DNA of 64,000 nucleotides from assembly GCA_019057775.1 (NCBI GenBank), contig JAHLWT010000251.1, positions 1 to 64,000 of the forward strand, written 5' to 3'. Origin of the DNA: Promethearchaeota archaeon (GTDB taxonomy: Archaea; Asgardarchaeota; Lokiarchaeia; Sigynarchaeales; SOKP01). Position numbers and translations under genes: made by a program. Of this stretch, positions 61,259 through 64,000 are shown piece after piece; position 1 is the stretch's first letter, and every line of letters starts with the position of its first letter. The notes under the pieces were generated by a model, which did not search any database, was not told the DNA's origin, and worked only from the letters and a program-made list of their open reading frames with translations.

Positions 61259-61684
61259 TTATTTCTCTACCTCCTTTTCTTTCTTTGGAGCTGTTAATTC
61301 CTCACGAAATCCATATAATGCTTTTCTCTCAATCATATCTGCTCGCCACGGATCCATTTTCTTCTCCTTCACGAATTTGGTTATGACTAAGTTCGATATG
61401 TGTATTGGAGGATTGAATTGAGTTCCATCTGTTTTTTCAAAAGCAGCCTCTTTTATCTTCGCTCTTTGATTCTTTGTAAGCTCAAGGACCTCCCCCTCGA
61501 AGTCAGAAAATTCTCCCTTCGTGATCTTAACGTGATCACCGACCCTAAGAGGGAGTCTTTTTATCCCGTACTCATCCCGAAGGAAATCAGCTACTCTTGT
61601 GCTAAATAGTTTTGATCTCTGATGATTTTTATAATTATACAGAGCTTTTCGTTGCTTTTTAGGTTGAATTGATTTAACTTTCAT
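61259..61684 (-). CDS. rpl24: Ribosomal protein L24 (uL24)
   Basis: 141 residues. QPKKQRKALYNYKNHQRSKLF and the KOW motif VGDHVKITKGEFSDFEGEV identify L24; C-terminal PWRADMIERKALYGF is typical of archaeal members. Lies 3 nt upstream of S4e. Confidence 0.94.
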   Translation of the reverse strand: MKVKSIQPKKQRKALYNYKNHQRSKLFSTRVADFLRDEYGIKRLPLRVGDHVKITKGEFSDFEGEVLELTKNQRAKIKEAAFEKTDGTQFNPPIHISNLVITKFVKEKKMDPWRADMIERKALYGFREELTAPKKEKEVEK

Positions 61685-61700
61685 ATTTATATTCCTCTTA

Positions 61701-62126
61701 TTATATTATCACTGATGAGATTGAGGCTAATCTTGGAAACATTTCAGCTGCTTCTCTTGCAATTGGACCTCTTATCTCAGTAGCTTTAGGGTCTCCTTCC
61801 GGAGTTATTATCACTCCAGCATTATCTTCAAAGCATAATCGTGTCCCATCTAATCTTCGAAATATCATTTTCTGTCTTACTATTACTGCTTTAACAATAT
61901 TACCCCGTAATTCCGGTTTTCCTTTTTTAATGGTGACAGTACATACGCTTCCAACTGATGCTTTAGGTAACCTTCTTAGCCGTGTCTTGAATCCATCTAC
62001 ATTAATAATTTGAGCTATTTTTGCTCCTGAATTATCAGCAATTATAATTTTTGACCCATTTTGTAAACCATAGCTAGTTCGGGGTTTTGCATATGTTTTT
62101 CTCCCCATTTTTCTTCTAGTGCCCAT
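61701..62126 (-). CDS. rpl14: Ribosomal protein L14 (uL14)
   Basis: 141 residues; binds 23S rRNA. KIIIADNSGAKIAQIINVDG, VCTVTIKKGKPELRGNIVKAVIVRQ and the C-terminal GPIAREAAEMFPRLASIS are the conserved segments. Its ATG is adjacent to the S17 stop. Confidence 0.95.
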   Translation of the reverse strand: MGTRRKMGRKTYAKPRTSYGLQNGSKIIIADNSGAKIAQIINVDGFKTRLRRLPKASVGSVCTVTIKKGKPELRGNIVKAVIVRQKMIFRRLDGTRLCFEDNAGVIITPEGDPKATEIRGPIAREAAEMFPRLASISSVII

Positions 62127-62480
62127 TTATGCATCTCCCCTCACAATTTTTCCTAATACAATAAATGCTTTTGTTTTAGAAATTTTACGAGATTCTCCAA
62201 CTTTTATTAAATCTCCTACTTCTATTTCATGAATTAAGCATTCTGGTAAATGACACGCAAGTCTTGCATTACGACGTTCATACCTTTGATATTTTTTAAT
62301 AAATTGAACATAATCCTGTCTAATTATTACAGTGTTTTTTGATTTTTTGTTGGTAACAATCCCTTGAGTAATCTTCCCCCTTATCCGAGTACTCCCATGG
62401 TAAGGACAAGATTGATCATTACAATCTTCAGCTTTTGTTTTTGGAGGTGTAACACCAGGGATCCCAATATTTCTACTCAT
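62127..62480 (-). CDS. rps17: Ribosomal protein S17 (uS17)
   Basis: 117 residues, archaeal S17 with the N-terminal extension (NIGIPGVTPPKTKAEDCNDQSCPYHG) and the core RGKITQGIVTNKKSKNTVIIRQDYVQF plus CLIHEIEVGDLIKVGESRKISKTKAFIVL. Cys residues near the N-terminus are unusual but common in archaeal S17. Confidence 0.93.
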   Translation of the reverse strand: MSRNIGIPGVTPPKTKAEDCNDQSCPYHGSTRIRGKITQGIVTNKKSKNTVIIRQDYVQFIKKYQRYERRNARLACHLPECLIHEIEVGDLIKVGESRKISKTKAFIVLGKIVRGDA

Positions 62481-62791
62481 CTTTTAAACCATCTCTTCTT
62501 TTTTAAACTTCTTAATCTATTAACAGGTAATCCAACAATTTTATTCCCTTGAACTTCTAAATAATAATCCTCAATTTCATTTTTGTAATGAGGTAATAAA
62601 AACCTAAAGATAAAATCCTTTTTAATATATTTTTTAATTTTATTATCCAATTCTGTAATTAACAGATTTCTTGTCTCATTAATAACAACACCGATATCCA
62701 CAAATTTACTTTTATTATATTTTGATAAGGGTTTTGCTAGGACGTAAAAACCAATTAAATCATGATAAACTAAATATCTTGGATTAATCAT
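62477..62791 (-). CDS. rnp1: RNase P protein subunit Rpp29 (Pop4)
   Basis: 104 residues: an Sm-like barrel (DLIGFYVLAKPLSKYNKSKFVDIGVVINETRNLLITE... FRFLLPHY) with the family's VQGNKIVGLPVNRLR at the C-terminus. Part of archaeal RNase P, which matures tRNA 5' ends. Its position between L29 and S17 is conserved. It overlaps the S17 start by 4 nt and the L29 stop by 4 nt. Confidence 0.85.
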   Translation of the reverse strand: MINPRYLVYHDLIGFYVLAKPLSKYNKSKFVDIGVVINETRNLLITELDNKIKKYIKKDFIFRFLLPHYKNEIEDYYLEVQGNKIVGLPVNRLRSLKKKRWFKR

Positions 62792-62988
62792 CTCTTCTCT
62801 TCATTTTTTACAGTCAGTAATCTTGCAATTTGTTTTCTTAATAGTTTTGCTTTTCCTGGGTTATCAGCTAGACCTCCCCCAGTTTGCATGGAATAAAGTA
62901 ACATAAATTCTTCTCTCAAACCTATTAGAGTTCTGTCCCTTTCTCTTTCATCCATTTCGCGAATTTTTTCAGCTGTTAATATATCCAT
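62788..62988 (-). CDS. rpl29: Ribosomal protein L29 (uL29)
   Basis: 66 residues: EKIREMDERERDRTLIGLREEFMLLYSMQTGGG... KAKLLRKQIARLLTV, the helical hairpin of L29. Binds 23S rRNA near the exit tunnel. Confidence 0.93.
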   Translation of the reverse strand: MDILTAEKIREMDERERDRTLIGLREEFMLLYSMQTGGGLADNPGKAKLLRKQIARLLTVKNEEKR

Positions 62989-63021
62989 TTTTTATTATCC
63001 ATTTTTATTTTTACATTAATC

Positions 63022-63807
63022 TTATTCTAAATCCTGATTTTCATCCTTAGTATCAGGAATAACTGAGATTTCTGAAATGTCTTCCTCATCGACTTCATCA
63101 AGTAATTTTTTATCTACCTCACTTAAAGTTCCTTTTTCCTCCTCAATAACGTAATCTGCTCGTGTCTTCGCTAGTTCTACTTCTTTTTCTGCTTGTGCTT
63201 TAATTAATAGCTCATATTTTATTGTAATATCATCACCCATTCTTGTATCTGCTCTCATAATTTTACAAATTATACCTAGAACACCTGATTTTTGAATGCA
63301 TTGCGCTACACCTTTATCGACACCTTCTTGAGATGATTGTCCTGATTTAGACATCGTTCCAGCACGGAATATTTGTGTTCTAGCACGTTGGGAAGTTACT
63401 TTACCGGAAACGATTATTTCTACCCCTCTCGCACCAGCATCCATCACTTTTCTAAGAATATAATAACCAGCTCTTCTATAATGTCTACCTCGATCAAGGC
63501 TATAAGCTAATCTTTCAGCCATTATTTGGGCGTCTAAATCTGGTTCTTCGACCTCTTCGACCTCAATCTGAGGAAGCTCCAAATGAAATTTATTTTGTAG
63601 CACATCTGTTATCTCTTGAATCCTTTTTCCCCCTTTCCCAATTACAAGTCCTGGTCTGCTTGTCTTTAAAGTGATTCTTACTCCTAATGGAGTTCTTTGT
63701 AGATCAATACCAGCAAAACCAGCACGAACTAACTCGGAACGAAGGTATTCATTTATTTGCATTAGTTTTATTCCTTGTTCAATAAAATTTTTCACTAATG
63801 GGCTCAT
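63022..63807 (-). CDS. rps3: Ribosomal protein S3 (uS3)
   Basis: 261 residues: N-terminal KH domain with GLVIGKGGKRIQEITDVL, then C-terminal domain with AERLAYSLDRGRHYRRAGYYILRKVMDAGARGVEI, and an acidic tail (DEVDEEDISEISV...) that is longer than usual. Downstream of L22 and upstream of L29. Confidence 0.94.
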   Translation of the reverse strand: MSPLVKNFIEQGIKLMQINEYLRSELVRAGFAGIDLQRTPLGVRITLKTSRPGLVIGKGGKRIQEITDVLQNKFHLELPQIEVEEVEEPDLDAQIMAERLAYSLDRGRHYRRAGYYILRKVMDAGARGVEIIVSGKVTSQRARTQIFRAGTMSKSGQSSQEGVDKGVAQCIQKSGVLGIICKIMRADTRMGDDITIKYELLIKAQAEKEVELAKTRADYVIEEEKGTLSEVDKKLLDEVDEEDISEISVIPDTKDENQDLE

Positions 63808-63856
63808 TTTATCTCAATTATTTTAATTTGCTTAACTTAATATTATATAATAATGC

Positions 63857-64000
63857 TTAACTTGGGAATTCATAAATCACAATTTCTACATGTGAAAGAT
63901 GTTTGAATCGTGCTGTTGACCTTCCATGCGCTCTTTCGATGTATCTTTTTATTATTCTTCCCCGGTGTGTTGCAGCATGAATGATTCTACATAAATCGAT
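63857..64000 (-). CDS. rpl22: Ribosomal protein L22 (uL22), C-terminal part
   Basis: The last 47 codons, in frame from 64000 to TAA at 63859-63857, read RIIHAATHRGRIIKRYIERAHGRSTARF... ending HVEIVIYEFPS, matching the C-terminal rRNA-contact loop and strand of archaeal L22. Truncated by the window edge. Confidence 0.88.
   Translation of the reverse strand: MDLCRIIHAATHRGRIIKRYIERAHGRSTARFKHLSHVEIVIYEFPS

Noticed and set aside
1..64000. CRISPR arrays, insertion sequences, prophage
   Set aside because: No regularly spaced repeats, transposase or phage genes were recognised on either strand.

Overview
The window reads as an AT-rich archaeal chromosome segment, most likely from an Asgard archaeon of the Lokiarchaeota type. 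Support: archaeal/eukaryotic ribosomal proteins (L14e, L19e, L30, L32e, L34e, S4e, P0/P1 stalk proteins), archaeal RNase P protein Rpp29, SecY with an EMC3/YidC-like DUF106 partner, a roadblock/LC7 protein, many zinc-ribbon membrane proteins, and an archaeal/eukaryotic selenocysteine system (tRNA-Sec with 9-bp acceptor and 7-bp D stem, SepSecS, SelB). The lineage call is inference; no rRNA is present.

Layout. 1-4.9 kb: the end of an HD hydrolase, an M28 peptidase interrupted by an in-frame TAG, thymidylate kinase, three related zinc-ribbon/membrane proteins and a small histone-fold protein. 4.9-9.7 kb: a shikimate/aromatic cluster (TyrA, AroE, a bacterial-type AroK, AroD) with a flavin reductase and adenylate kinase. 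9.7-27.7 kb: accessory genes, including a ThiW-like transporter subunit, tandem FAH enzymes, an orphan CheB, large secreted proteins (a helical-toroid protein and a trypsin-like protease), a decayed CooC-like ATPase and a 955-residue zinc-ribbon protein with repeats. 27.8-34.7 kb: ribosomal stalk operon L11-L1-P0-P1, SecY, DUF106, an intron-rich tRNA-Ser, L14e, CMP kinase and L34e. 34.8-42.8 kb: RtcA, a Nudix-NMNAT fusion, an SAM hydrolase-like protein, coiled-coil proteins and a tRNA-Ile(UAU) carrying three introns. 42.9-50.4 kb: SepSecS next to tRNA-Sec, then SelB and roadblock. 50.4-55.4 kb: secreted proteins, flavodoxin, ferredoxin, an ECF S-component. 55.4-64 kb: a long minus-strand S10/spc-type operon from L22 (partial) to L15.

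The most unusual observations concern RNA processing and initiation. The L11 gene is interrupted by a 37-nt element that folds as a bulge-helix-bulge (BHB) and whose precise removal restores the conserved L11 N-terminus. Two tRNA genes carry non-canonical introns in the T-loop, and one also in the D-arm. Three ribosomal protein genes (L34e, S14, L15) appear to start at ATT behind good Shine-Dalgarno sequences. All three were read by eye from the sequence and need RNA or proteomic confirmation. No CRISPR array, insertion sequence or prophage was seen.
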